A stretch of 64,000 nt of DNA. It comes from Ovoidimarina sp963698645. GTDB taxonomy: Bacteria; Pseudomonadota; Alphaproteobacteria; Rhodobacterales; Rhodobacteraceae. Both the position numbers and the translations under genes were made by a program. How positions within the stretch are numbered: position 1 is the first letter of the stretch; each line of letters begins with the position of its first letter. The stretch is taken from assembly GCA_963698645.1 (NCBI GenBank), contig CAVORP010000003.1, forward strand, positions 310,001-374,000, in the 5' to 3' direction. Positions 52,987 through 62,941 of this stretch are shown here, piece after piece. The notes below the pieces were generated by a model. The model had not been told where the DNA came from. It worked only from the letters and a program-made list of their open reading frames with translations, and made no database searches.

Positions 52987-54287
52987 TGGCTGCTGCTCCG
53001 GATTGGAGTGTCCGAATGCCCCTCGCTGTGGGGTTCGTGTCGATCGCGTTGCTTCTCGGGGGCGGCGGCTTCTGGGCGATCGGCACCCGGATCGTCGGTG
53101 CGGTGGTGGCACAAGGGACGGTAAGGCTGGAAAACCGGCAGCAGATTGTCGAGCATCCCGATGGCGGTGTCGTCGGCGAGATCCTTGCCCGAGACGGCGA
53201 CAGCGTTTCCGCAGGCGACGTGCTGGTCCGTCTGGACGGCACCTTTCTGCGGTCGGAGCTTGCCATCGTCGAGCGCCAGCTGGCCGAGATCTTCGCCCGG
53301 CGCGAGCGCCTGAAAGCAGAGCGCGACGGGACGGAAACACTCACCTATGGCGATTCACCGGACTTCCTGACTGTCGACGCGGACGCGGTGCGCGAACAGA
53401 TCGAGGGGCAACGAAACCTCTTTTCCGCCCGCCGGACCTCGCTCGCGCAAGAAAAACGCATCCTGTCGGAGCAGACCGTGCAAGTGGAACAACAGATCGA
53501 CGGGACAGAGGCGCAACTGGCCGCCCTTCGGACCCAGCTCGACCTCGTTGCGACCGAGATCGGCGATGTTCAGACCCTCTTTGACAAGGGGCTGGTCCAG
53601 GTGACCCGTCTGACCGAATTGAAGCGCGACAAAGCGCGCCTGCAGGGCGAAATCGGGCGACTGACGTCTCAGATCGCCGAAGCACGGACACGCATATCAG
53701 AGATCAGCATCGGAATTCTCCGCCTGACTGACACGCGGCGGGAAGAGGCGATCACGCGCATAGGTGATCTGCAATATGCTGAAATCGAACTGCTGGAGCG
53801 CCGCCTGAGCCTTGCAGAGCGCCTCGGCCGCCTCGATGTGCGCGCGCCCGTCGCGGGGACCATCTTCGGCTCGACCGTGTTTGCGGTCCGATCGGTCGTC
53901 CAGCCTGCCGAGGCGATGATGTATATCGTTCCCGGCGACCAACCGCTCCAGGTCGCGGCACGGATCGATCCGGTCGATATCGACCAGGTCTATCCGGGGC
54001 AGGATGTCTCGCTCTTGTTCACGACGTTCAACCGCCGGACGACACCGGAAGTAAGCGGCACGGTCATCCGGGTCTCGGCCGACGCTGCCACTGATCCCGC
54101 CACTGGCCGCACCTATTACGAGGCGATCCTCGCCCCCGACGAGCCGGCGCTTTCCGCGCTCGACGGTGTCGCACTTTTGCCAGGAATGCCGGTCGAAGTC
54201 TTCATGCGCACCGAGGAACGCACGCCGCTCTCCTATCTCACGCAGCCGCTCACCGGCTATTTCAAGAGAGCGTTTCGCGAGGAGTAA
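52986..54287 (+). CDS. HlyD-family periplasmic adaptor of type I secretion
   Basis: A 433-residue membrane fusion protein. One N-terminal transmembrane helix (LAVGFVSIALLLGGGGFWAI) is followed by a lipoyl half (QIVEHPDGGVVGEILARDGD), a long helical hairpin (about 100-280) and the barrel part (RLDVRAPVAGTIFGSTVFAV then VDIDQVYPGQDVSLLF), ending RTPLSYLTQPLTGYFKRAFR as usual. It bridges the ABC protein to TolC. Translationally coupled to the ATPase gene. No tolC follows. Confidence 0.92.
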   Translation: MAAAPDWSVRMPLAVGFVSIALLLGGGGFWAIGTRIVGAVVAQGTVRLENRQQIVEHPDGGVVGEILARDGDSVSAGDVLVRLDGTFLRSELAIVERQLAEIFARRERLKAERDGTETLTYGDSPDFLTVDADAVREQIEGQRNLFSARRTSLAQEKRILSEQTVQVEQQIDGTEAQLAALRTQLDLVATEIGDVQTLFDKGLVQVTRLTELKRDKARLQGEIGRLTSQIAEARTRISEISIGILRLTDTRREEAITRIGDLQYAEIELLERRLSLAERLGRLDVRAPVAGTIFGSTVFAVRSVVQPAEAMMYIVPGDQPLQVAARIDPVDIDQVYPGQDVSLLFTTFNRRTTPEVSGTVIRVSADAATDPATGRTYYEAILAPDEPALSALDGVALLPGMPVEVFMRTEERTPLSYLTQPLTGYFKRAFREE

Positions 54288-54540
54288 TGGATCTTCCGGT
54301 CATGCAGGGCGGCGCGGCCTTCTCAGTGTGGTCAGCCCTTGGCAATTGCCTACTGTCCGTCCTTTCGGGCGCACCCGAAACAAACGCCACTCACTTGCCG
54401 TTCAAACGGAAGCCGAGACGATAGGGAGGCCTGAGACGGGATCAACCCATCGCCTTTCAAATCTCGGCGTGCCGCAGCGCTTCCATCTGGATCAGGACTC
54501 TCAAGGCCATAATCCCTGCCCGAGGGCTCCCGGGCGCCGG

Positions 54541-56115
54541 TCAGGGCAAGAGCATCCCACGGATCATGAAGAAGAACATCGCCGCAAGAAGCGCCGCGAT
54601 CGGAACCGTGATGATCCAGGCCGCCGCGATGCGCAGCAGCAGGTTGCGCTTGACCAGTTCGACCCGGTGCACGCGCCCAAGGCCCCTTCGTTCCTGCTTT
54701 CCGAGCAGCCGGTCGCTGGACGCCTGCGCCTTCATGTTCGCGCAGCATCTCTCCCTTCGTGGCCACATCCGCGGCCTCGAACTGCGCCAGGAATTCCTCG
54801 ACCGCTCTCGGGATCGCTGGTCGGCGTGGTGCGTCGCGGATCTCGTCGAGCATGCGCGCGTAGCTCGACTTGATGTATTCGCGCAGGAAACCGACGCCGA
54901 AGACGCCGCCGACGGCGATATGGGTCGAACTGACCGGAAGGCCCAGTTGCGAGGCGATGATGACGGTGATCGCTGCGGCCATGGCGATGCAGAAGGCGCG
55001 CATCTTGTCGAGTTCGGTGATCTCGCTGCCGACAGTGCGGATCAGCTTCGGCCCGTAGAGCGCCAGCCCAAGCGAAATGCCGATGGCGCCGACCGCCATG
55101 ACCCAGATCGGAATCGCCGCCTTGGTCGAGACGCCGCCCCCGACGATCGCCTCGTTGATCCCGGCAAGCGGCCCGACGGCGTTGGCCACGTCGTTGGCGC
55201 CATGGGCAAAGCTCAGAAGCGCCGCGGCAAAGATCAGCGGGATGGTGAACAGGTCGTTGACGCTGGACTTGTGGTTCTCGAGCCTGGCGGTCATGCGCGC
55301 GATGTAGGGCCGCATGACCAGATAGACGACAGACGGCCGCCACCGGCCCCGATCAGCAGGGCGACCGGAAACGACACCGCGACGATCTTCTTGACGCCCT
55401 TCAGCATCAGGTAGGTGGCAAAGGCCCAGGCCATGAGCGCGACCAGCACCGGCACCATGCGATTGGCGGCGCCGAGCACGTCGTGTTTGTAGGTGATCGT
55501 GCGCTTGATGAGGTACAGAGAAAGCCCGCCGCGATCAGCCCGCCCATCACCGGCGAGATCACCCAGCTCGCCGCGATCTGGCCCACGACGGACCAGTCCG
55601 CGATGTTCCAGCCCGCTGCCGCGATCCCCGCGCCAAGAACGCCGCCGACGATGGAATGCGTGGTCGACACCGGCGCACCGATGGCGGTCGCGAAGTTCAG
55701 CCAGACCGCGGCGGCCAGCAGCGCCGCGATCATCAGCCAGATGAACGTGTCGCGGTCGGCCACGAGGTCGGGGTCGATGATCCCGCTCTTGATGGTGCCG
55801 ACGACGTCGCCACCGGCGATCAGCGCGCCGCCGGCCTCGAAGAAGGCCGCGATGAGGATCGCACCGGTCAGCGTGATGGCATGTGAGCCGACAGCCGGCC
55901 CGACATTGTTGGCCACATCGTTGGCGCCGATGTTCATCGCCATGTAGCCGCCGATCATCGCGGCGGCGACCATGAGCGATGCCGTCGATGCCTCCATCCG
56001 TCCGCACGATGGTGAACAGCATGATGCCGACGATGAAGATCAGGGCCGTTCCGAAGCGGAACAGCTCGTCCCGGTTTCGTTGAACGGCGGTCTCGATATT
56101 TTCGGTTTTCAGCAT
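54541..56115 (-). CDS. PiT-family inorganic phosphate transporter (about four frameshifts)
   Basis: About 525 residues when reconnected. Two PiT repeats are clear: NIGANDVANNVGPAVGS with GAPVSTTHSIVGGVLG in the first half, and HGANDVANAVGPLAG with GLPVSSTHIAVGGVFG in the second. The family carries out H+- or Na+-coupled phosphate or metal-phosphate uptake. Frames change near 55990, 55520, 55331 and 54743; two look like one extra base and two like one missing. All hydrophobic segments are preserved, ending LAAMFFFMIRGMLLP. It is divergent from the Na/Pi gene. Confidence 0.82.
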
Positions 56116-56363
56116 GGCACAGTCCCCCCTTAGGTGTGCGATTGGCTGGCGGGATCATCCGGTGTTGTGCAAAACGTCATATGAGCGAGATCAAGGACAG
56201 CCCCTGCGAGGGCCGATATGTCTCCGAAGTGCAACGCTATCGGTGGAGACCATCGCGCGATGGGGGAAAGAATCGACACGCCACATCGGCCGCGGGCGCG
56301 ACGCATCCCTGCCACCCGTGGCAGGCAAATCCCCGCTGCGGCGGTTCGGACGGGACGGCCTGA

Positions 56364-58220
56364 ATGACCCGCTACTACCTTCCCGTCGCGATTGCGGCCG
56401 CTTCTTCTGGCCTTCTGGTTCAGCCCGGACGCGCAGGAAATCGCTGCCGGGCGTCGCGATCTTCCTGTTCGGCATGCTGATGCTCGAGGACGGCTTCAAG
56501 CTGTTCGGCGGTGGCACACTGGAACGGGTTCTGGAGCGGGCCACCGGGTCGACACCGCGCGCGATGTCCTTCGGAATCGTTTCGACGACGCTTTTGCAGT
56601 CCAGTTCGCTGGTCTCGGTCATCACCATATCGTTCCTGAGCGCCGGGCTGATCTCGCTGATCGGCGGCGTCGGCATCATCTTCGGCGCGAATATCGGAAC
56701 GACGACCGGCGCCTGGCTGGTCGCCGGACTTGGGCTCAAGGTCGAATATCGCGGCCTACGCAATGCCGATGATCGCGCTCAGCATCATCCTGGTGTTTCA
56801 GAAGTCGAAGCGTGCTGCGCGGCATCGGCTATGCGCTTGCCGGTCTCGGCTTTCTGTTCCTCGGCATTCATCACATGAAAGAGGGCTTCGACGCCTTCAA
56901 GGACCAGATCGACCTGACGCGTTTTGCGCTGTCCGGTCTCTTGGGCTTGTTCGTCTATTCCCTGATCGGCACCGCCGCGACGGTCGTCATGCAGTCGAGC
57001 CACGCGACGATGGTGCTGATCCTCACGGCCCTTGCCGCCGGGCAGATCAGCTACGAGAACGCGCTGGCACTGGCGATCGGCGCGAATATCGGCACCACGA
57101 TCACCGCGATCATCGGCTCGCTCGGCGCGAACTTCCAGGGCAAGCGACTGGCGCTCGCGCATCTCATCTTCAACGTGGCGACGGCGGCTGTCGCGCTGGT
57201 CTTCATCGCACCGCTGCGCGACGCGGTGGATTGGATCAGCGCAATGGTCGGGATCGCAGACGGATGACTACGCGATGAAGCTTGCCGTCTTTCACACGAT
57301 CTTCAACGTGCTGGGCGTCGCACTCATGCTGCCGCTGCTGAAACGGCTCATCGCCTTCCTCGAGCACCGCATCGTCGAACCCGTACCCGACGTCAGCCGC
57401 CCGCGTTACCTGAACGAGGCGGTCGACGAATTCCCGCAAACGCTTGAGATCGCGCTGCGCAAGGAGGTGCTTCATCTCTACGAGAACGCGGTCGAGCTGA
57501 TCCTGCATGGCCTGAACCTGCACCGGGACCAGATCTTCGCGACCGACGACATCGTTTCGACGGTCCGAAAAAGCCGAACCACCCTCGAGCTCGATATCGA
57601 CGAGGGCTATGAACGCCGGGTCAAGACGCTCTATTCCGCAATCGTGGAATTCACGACGCGGGCCGGCGACAAGCGGCTCGAACCGGAGATCGCCGACCGG
57701 GTCTATGCGCTGCGCGACGTGGCGAGCGATATCGTGCAGGCGGTGAAATCGGTCAAGCACCTGCGCAAGAACATCCTTCGCTATACGACACGGCCCCAGG
57801 GCGCCGTCACCGAGCTTTACGACGGACTCCGCACCGAGATTGCACGGATCGCGGTCGAGATCAGGAAACTGGGTCTTGCCGCGCCCGAGGATCGCAGCGC
57901 GCTCTGGCTCGATCAGGAGCGCGCCGCAGATCGAGGAGGCGGCGCGCTCGACCACGGGGCGTGTCGACGCACTGATCCGGAGCGGGGAGCTGAGCGCGAC
58001 CGCCGCCACGTCGTTCATGAACGATTCCGGCTATGCCTACAGCGCCATGCGCGACCTGATCGAAGCGGCGCGCAGCTATTACATCGAACGCGACAGCGCG
58101 ATGGCCGAGGTGGAACGCCTTCTGTCGCTCGACGACGAGGAACTCGGCGAGACCACGACCGGCTTGCGACCCTCGCCGGGGTCACGATCGGCGAAAGGGA
58201 CCGTCACGCGTGCGTCATGA
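56364..58220 (+). CDS. Na/Pi cotransporter family protein, NptA type (about six frameshifts)
   Basis: About 616 residues when reconnected: MTRYYLPVAIAAA, then AIFLFGMLMLEDGFKLFGGG, the QSSS repeat TTLLQSSSLVSVITISF with GANIGTTTGAWL, a second copy VVMQSSHATMVLILTAL with GANIGTTITAIIG, and a C-terminal PhoU-like helical domain (about 380-600). This is the duplicated Na+/phosphate cotransporter fold. Breaks lie near 56403, 56451, 56743, 56810, 57255 and 57924, each compatible with one extra base. So many breaks in conserved sequence suggest poor read support rather than loss. Confidence 0.8.
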
Positions 58221-58266
58221 AATGCGCCCATGATTGGACGCGAGAACAAAGATCGGAGAGTCCCGG

Positions 58267-58515
58267 ATGGGTCTGAAAAAGCTTGCCGCGAAAGTGGTGG
58301 AATACAACGAACGTCTCGAAAACGGCAAGGCGAGCAAGATCAAGCCCGGCGACGTCACGAAGGTTCTCGGAAAGCTTCGGAAGAAGTCGGACGAACTCGA
58401 GGCCGAGATCGCGGCAGCGCGGTCTCCGGAAAAGCAGGATCGACTGAAGCAGAAGCTGCGCGTCGCCCGTGCGCATGTGGAGCGTGCCGAATGGCTGCTG
58501 AAGGAACTCAGCTAG
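58267..58515 (+). CDS. Small coiled-coil protein after the Na/Pi gene
   Basis: 82 residues, MGLKKLAAKVVEYNERLENG start, highly charged and helical, with a probable coiled coil over about 30-75 (VLGKLRKKSDELEAEI, DRLKQKLRVARAHVERAEWL). GGAGAG precedes ATG 58267. It is 46 bases downstream of the Na/Pi gene and may be co-transcribed. No known function; a link to phosphate transport rests only on position. Confidence 0.6.
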   Translation: MGLKKLAAKVVEYNERLENGKASKIKPGDVTKVLGKLRKKSDELEAEIAAARSPEKQDRLKQKLRVARAHVERAEWLLKELS

Positions 58516-58604
58516 GGTTCAGGGGGCTGCTCATCTGGAATACTGCCTGACCCGCGAGTGCGAGAAACACGCCTTCTTGCCCAGGTCCGGGAACCCGCAG
58601 AGCC

Positions 58605-59315
58605 TCAGCCAAACTTCAGAAACAGCTTTGAATATGGCACCTTCAGTGCCCCGATCGCCGCCAAGAGCGCTGCGTCGTCGCCGGAACGGGCCGCCGCCAG
58701 AAAATCGTCAACGGATGTCTGCAGGGCCGCTGCAAGAGGAGCAAAGTCCGGGTTCCCGGCCGCCGTGGCGGGTGGAGCGGAAAGGACGTCGGTGGCCAGG
58801 TATGCCAGAACGGCCGCACGCTCCAGCAGGCTTTGCCTGACCGACGCGTTCATGTTCGCGGTATCAACGCCGATGATCGCTTCCATCTCGGCATGATACG
58901 CATTCATGCGGTCGGAAAAGGTCTCAACATCGTTGCGCGCATGCAATGATCCAAGCACTTCGCGAATGCCTTCCAATGTTTCATGCGCCAAAGCCAGATC
59001 GCCTTCAGCGGCCTGCGTCTTGGCCTCGTCGAGAAGACTTCTGACCTCTCCGGTCGTCTCATCCCACAAGGGATCGTCCTCGAACTGCGGTGGCGGGCTG
59101 GCCCGGTACTGCGCCATCAGCCCGGTCCAGTTGCGGTCCAGTTGCTGAAGCGCCCCGATGGATTTGGCGGCATCGCCAGTGTTCGTGGCGAAGAGGGCGG
59201 TGCGATAGCTTGCATAGGCGGTATCATAGGCCGCTTCGAAATCCGCCACCGGTCCGGCGGCGACTGAAGCCGCGTTGAGCGAAAGGACGAATGCGGTGGC
59301 AAGTAGACGGCTCAT
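58605..59315 (-). CDS. Secreted helical protein, unknown
   Basis: A 236-residue exported protein with signal peptide 1-20 (ends SVAAGP). The mature part is almost wholly helical: FEAAYDTAYASYRTALFATN, GALQQLDRNWTGLMAQYR, HETLEGIREVLGSLHARND. It ends LKVPYSKLFLKFG, an ending I associate with small periplasmic proteins near cytochrome or metal systems. No heme motif and no Cys. Function unknown. Confidence 0.6.
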   Translation of the reverse strand: MSRLLATAFVLSLNAASVAAGPVADFEAAYDTAYASYRTALFATNTGDAAKSIGALQQLDRNWTGLMAQYRASPPPQFEDDPLWDETTGEVRSLLDEAKTQAAEGDLALAHETLEGIREVLGSLHARNDVETFSDRMNAYHAEMEAIIGVDTANMNASVRQSLLERAAVLAYLATDVLSAPPATAAGNPDFAPLAAALQTSVDDFLAAARSGDDAALLAAIGALKVPYSKLFLKFG

Positions 59316-59625
59316 GGATGCTTACCTTGCTGGGTTTTTTGGCTGTTGCTGCTTCATAGGTCGCCGGATCGATGACGCACTGACATGGATCAACCCCCAA
59401 GAACAACTCGTCCAAGGCGCCCGGTCCTGCGTTGCGTCTCTGCGAGGCGCGGAGCGATGATTTGACGCTTCGGCCATTGCATGTCCTACTGTCCCAAACA
59501 GCTTGAACAGGCGATCACGGCCCGCCTCACGATATCCCGGGGAACGCGTTTCCCCTCGACAAGCCGGTACGGGCGTCGCAGGCCAACCTGTGTCAGCCAG
59601 CATTTCAGCATCGAAGGAAAGCCCC
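59316..59625. other. Divergent intergenic region
   Basis: 310 bases between the helical secreted protein and the aldo/keto reductase. An open frame runs from 59503 into the reductase, but its codons look unlike a real N-terminus and it lacks a ribosome binding site. GAAGGAAA (59613-59620) serves the ATG at 59626. I see no repeats or hairpins of note. Confidence 0.4.
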
Positions 59626-60639
59626 ATGCGCTACAAATCACTTGGTCACTCAGGCCTGAAGGTCTCCGAACTCTGCCTGGGAACAATGACATTCCACGGC
59701 GGCGAAGGCATGTGGAAGGCAATCGGACAGGTCGGTCAGGACGGTGCGGATGCGCTTGTAAAGACCGCAATCGATGCCGGCATCAATTTCATCGACACTG
59801 CGGATGTCTATTCCGAGGGCGCGTCCGAAACCATGCTGGGGCATTCGCTCAGGAACCTCGGGATTCCCCGAAACGAAGTGGTGATCGCCACGAAGGCATT
59901 CGGAAGAACAGCTCCCGGACCAAATGGCCGGGGCGCGTCGCGCTACCATCTGATGGAGGCGTGCAAGGCCAGTCTTCAGAGGCTGGGCGTGGACCACATC
60001 GATCTCTATCAGCTCCATGGCTTCGATCCCGAGACGCCGCTCGAAGAACAGATGGAGGCGCTGCATACGCTCGTTCAGCACGGCCATGTCAGATATGTCG
60101 GGGTCTCCAACTGGGCGGCCTGGCAACTGTCCAAGGCTCTTGGCATCGCCGAACGGAAGAACCTCACGCCGATCCGTTCGATCCAGTCCTATTACACCCT
60201 GGCAGGGCGAGATCTGGAACGAGAGATCGTGCCGGCGCTGAAAGCGGAAGGTGTCGGCCTGATGGTCTGGAGTCCACTGGCGGGTGGATATCTGTCGGGC
60301 AAATACACCGGCGAAGAGGGAGGCGAGGGTCGCAGGGCCGCCTTCGATTTTCCGCCGATCGATCGCGAAAAGGCGGATCGCATCGTCGAGGTGATGCGCG
60401 GTATCGCGGCAGACAAGGGGGTATCCGTCGCGCAGATCGCGCTCGCGTGGCTTTTGCATCAGGACGTTGTGACCAGCGTGATCATCGGCGCAAAGCGCGT
60501 CGATCAGCTCGAGGACAACATCGCTGCGACAGAGGTGACCCTCACCGGTGCACAGATCGCCCTGCTCGACGATGTCAGCGCCCTGTCGAAAGAGTATCCC
60601 GGATGGATGTTCGAAATGCAGCAGGCACGCCACAACTAG
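59626..60639 (+). CDS. Aldo/keto reductase
   Basis: A 337-residue cytoplasmic NADPH-dependent reductase, opening MRYKSLGHSGLKVSELCLGT. The tetrad residues are visible: Asp and Tyr in FIDTADVYSEGASE (about D52, Y57), Lys in IATKAFG (about K87) and His in DLYQLHGFD (about H129). The cofactor region SVIIGAKRVDQLEDNI lies near the end. It is close to the AKR groups acting on small aldehydes or quinone-like compounds. Substrate unknown. AAGGAAA precedes ATG 59626. It stands alone. Confidence 0.92.
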   Translation: MRYKSLGHSGLKVSELCLGTMTFHGGEGMWKAIGQVGQDGADALVKTAIDAGINFIDTADVYSEGASETMLGHSLRNLGIPRNEVVIATKAFGRTAPGPNGRGASRYHLMEACKASLQRLGVDHIDLYQLHGFDPETPLEEQMEALHTLVQHGHVRYVGVSNWAAWQLSKALGIAERKNLTPIRSIQSYYTLAGRDLEREIVPALKAEGVGLMVWSPLAGGYLSGKYTGEEGGEGRRAAFDFPPIDREKADRIVEVMRGIAADKGVSVAQIALAWLLHQDVVTSVIIGAKRVDQLEDNIAATEVTLTGAQIALLDDVSALSKEYPGWMFEMQQARHN

Positions 60640-60778
60640 GATTGATCTGTCGCCAGTGCCGCGGTTCTCGGAATCCTCTCACCGACCGCTCCCGCGGACG
60701 CGGCGGTGGGTAAGCCTCGATGTTCTGTGCCATGGTGCGGGTCTCGAAAGATTTCCCGGCCGACATGCACGCGCGATG

Positions 60779-62702
60779 TCAGCGGTCTTCAAGGAACCGA
60801 CGCGCCTGTTCGGCGGTCTCATAGATATGGGTCCGCGCGTCCGGGAACGCATTCCGAAGCTTCATGCGCATGAACGCGGACCCGGAATACCGGGACACCT
60901 TGCCGTAAAAGCGGTCGGCAAGGCTCGCGACCATCGATTCCCATTCCGTCTCTAGCGCTTCGTCGATCCGGCAGCCGTCGTAATTGACAAGGACGTCGAC
61001 CCGCTTGCCCAGCGGAGCACAGACCCTTTCCACCTGCTCGGCCACGGCGTGCACATCTTCGATCCTGCGCACCCGCATCTTCTCGAAGTTCAGGAACAGG
61101 ACCCCGTTCGAACTCTGGAACGCGACCCGGTCCGGCAGGTCCAGATGCAGGAGATCCACGCGCAAATCCATCGGATCGGTCCGAAAGATCCGCGGGTCCA
61201 TCATCATCGTTTCTTCGACGATGGGCGGTTCGTCCATATGCGCAAGGATGTCACGCTCGATATCGATCCCCGGCGCAATCTCGATCAGCTTGAGCCCGCT
61301 CTGCCCAAGTTCGAAAACGCAGCGCTCCGTCACGTAAAGGACAGGCTGACCCAAACGCGCGGCCCGACGTCCGGAGAAGGTGATCTGCTCGACGGCCCGC
61401 AGGAATTTCCTGGCCTCGCCCTCGCGCCTTATTTCGATGCCGTCGCCCGATACGGCAACATCAAGGCCTTTGGCGGTGAACGTCCCTGCAAAGACGAGGC
61501 TCCGCGCATTCTGTGAGATATTGATGAACCCGCCCGCCCCGGCCAATCGGGGACCAAAGCGAGAGACGTTGACGTTGCCCTCGGCATCCGCCTGGGCCAA
61601 CCCAAGACAGGCCATGTCGAGCCCGCCGCCATCGTAGAAGTCGAACTGGCTGTTCTGGGGGATCACTGCATCGGTATTGACCGCGGCGCCGAAATCGAGC
61701 CCCGAGGCGGGTTGCCCCCCGATCACACCGGGTTCCGCGGTCAGCGTGAGATGATCGAGCAGCCCTTCTTCCGCCGCGACCGAGGCGACCCCCTCGGGCA
61801 TGCCGATCCCGAGATTCGACGACACCGTTGATGGGGAGTTCGAATGCACAGCGCCTTGCGATGACTTTCCGGGCATCAAGCGCCATGACGGGAATTTCGC
61901 CTTCCGGCGGACGGATCCGGTTCGTGAAGGCATGGCTGAAAACGGTCGCATAGGTCTGTGGATGGTGCTCGGGCCGGGCCACGACGACAGCGTCCACCAG
62001 AATGCCGGGGATATGAACATCGCGGGCGGGTAATGTCCCCCGACGGGCGACCCGTTCGACCTGAACGATAACGGTTCCACCCGCGTTCTTGACCGCCATC
62101 GCCTGCGCGAGATTGTCGATGATCAGCGCCTCGCGTTCCATCGTCGTGTTGCCGGCCTCGTCCGCCGTTGTGCCGCGCAGAAGCGCAACCGTCAGACGCT
62201 GGGACGGATAGAACAGATACTCTTCACCGTCGATCTCCATCAGCCTGACCTGGGCTTCGGTGCTGATGTCGTTGATCGCGCCGCCTCCCTGTCGCGGATC
62301 GACAAAGGTCTCCAGCCCGACCTTTGACAGCATCCCCGGCTTTCCCGCGGCGATATCCCGATAGAGCTGGCTGATGCATCCCTGCGGCAGGTTCCATCCC
62401 TTTATCTTGCCCGCGACCGCAAGCGCGGCCACTTTCGGGATAAGGCCCCAATGCCCGCCGATCACGGAGCGAAGCAGACCCTCATGGGCCAGGTGGTTCA
62501 GCCCGCGTTCCTTTCCATCACCCTGACCTGCTGCAAATACCAGCGACAGGTTGTTCGGATGCCCGGTCTCCAGGAAACGCTTTTCGACCGCGACCAGCAA
62601 CTCATCGGGAACGCCAATCCCGACAAAGCCAGACGTCGTCACGGTGTCGCCGTCATGGATCAGGGCTGCAGCGTCTGCGGCGGAGATGATCTTTCTTTGC
62701 AT
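60779..62702 (-). CDS. Class I acyl-CoA transferase, PCT/YdiF type (one frameshift)
   Basis: About 640 residues with both CoA-transferase halves in one chain: ALIHDGDTVTTSGFVGIGVP, then VVNLGIGMPEGVASVAAEEG, and LTAEPGVIGGQPASGLDFGA where the catalytic Glu is expected (TAEPG). FYDGGGLDMACLGLAQAD is also typical. The enzyme moves CoA between short-chain acids such as acetate, propionate or acetoacetate. The frame shifts near 61818 (GTCGAATC). The long C-terminal tail beyond the second half (about 100 residues) is usual for this subtype. Donor and acceptor are unknown. Confidence 0.85.
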
Positions 62703-62941
62703 TCTCTCAGTCTAGAACGCCCATCGGAAACCGTCGACGGTCTTGAACCGAGATTTGACGGCATTGAAGCATGATGAAGAGTTGCGACAAGGATACAGAT
62801 TGAGCGGGCGCAGGAATGTTTCAGACACCGCAGTCTCTGCCCTGATGCCCTATGCCGGGTCAGATTTGGTGGACCCTGGCTCCCCCCGGCACTATCAGAT
62901 TCCAGACACAGAACGCATCTTGGTCCCGGAGGACGTTTCAA

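Noticed and set aside
54541..58220. The two phosphate transporters as decayed pseudogenes
   Set aside because: Motifs and membrane segments are intact on both sides of every break, with no internal deletions, so sequence error is more likely; real decay cannot be excluded without reads.
59503..59625. N-terminal extension of the aldo/keto reductase
   Set aside because: The family starts at MRYKSLGHSG; GAAGGAAA before 59626 supports the shorter form.
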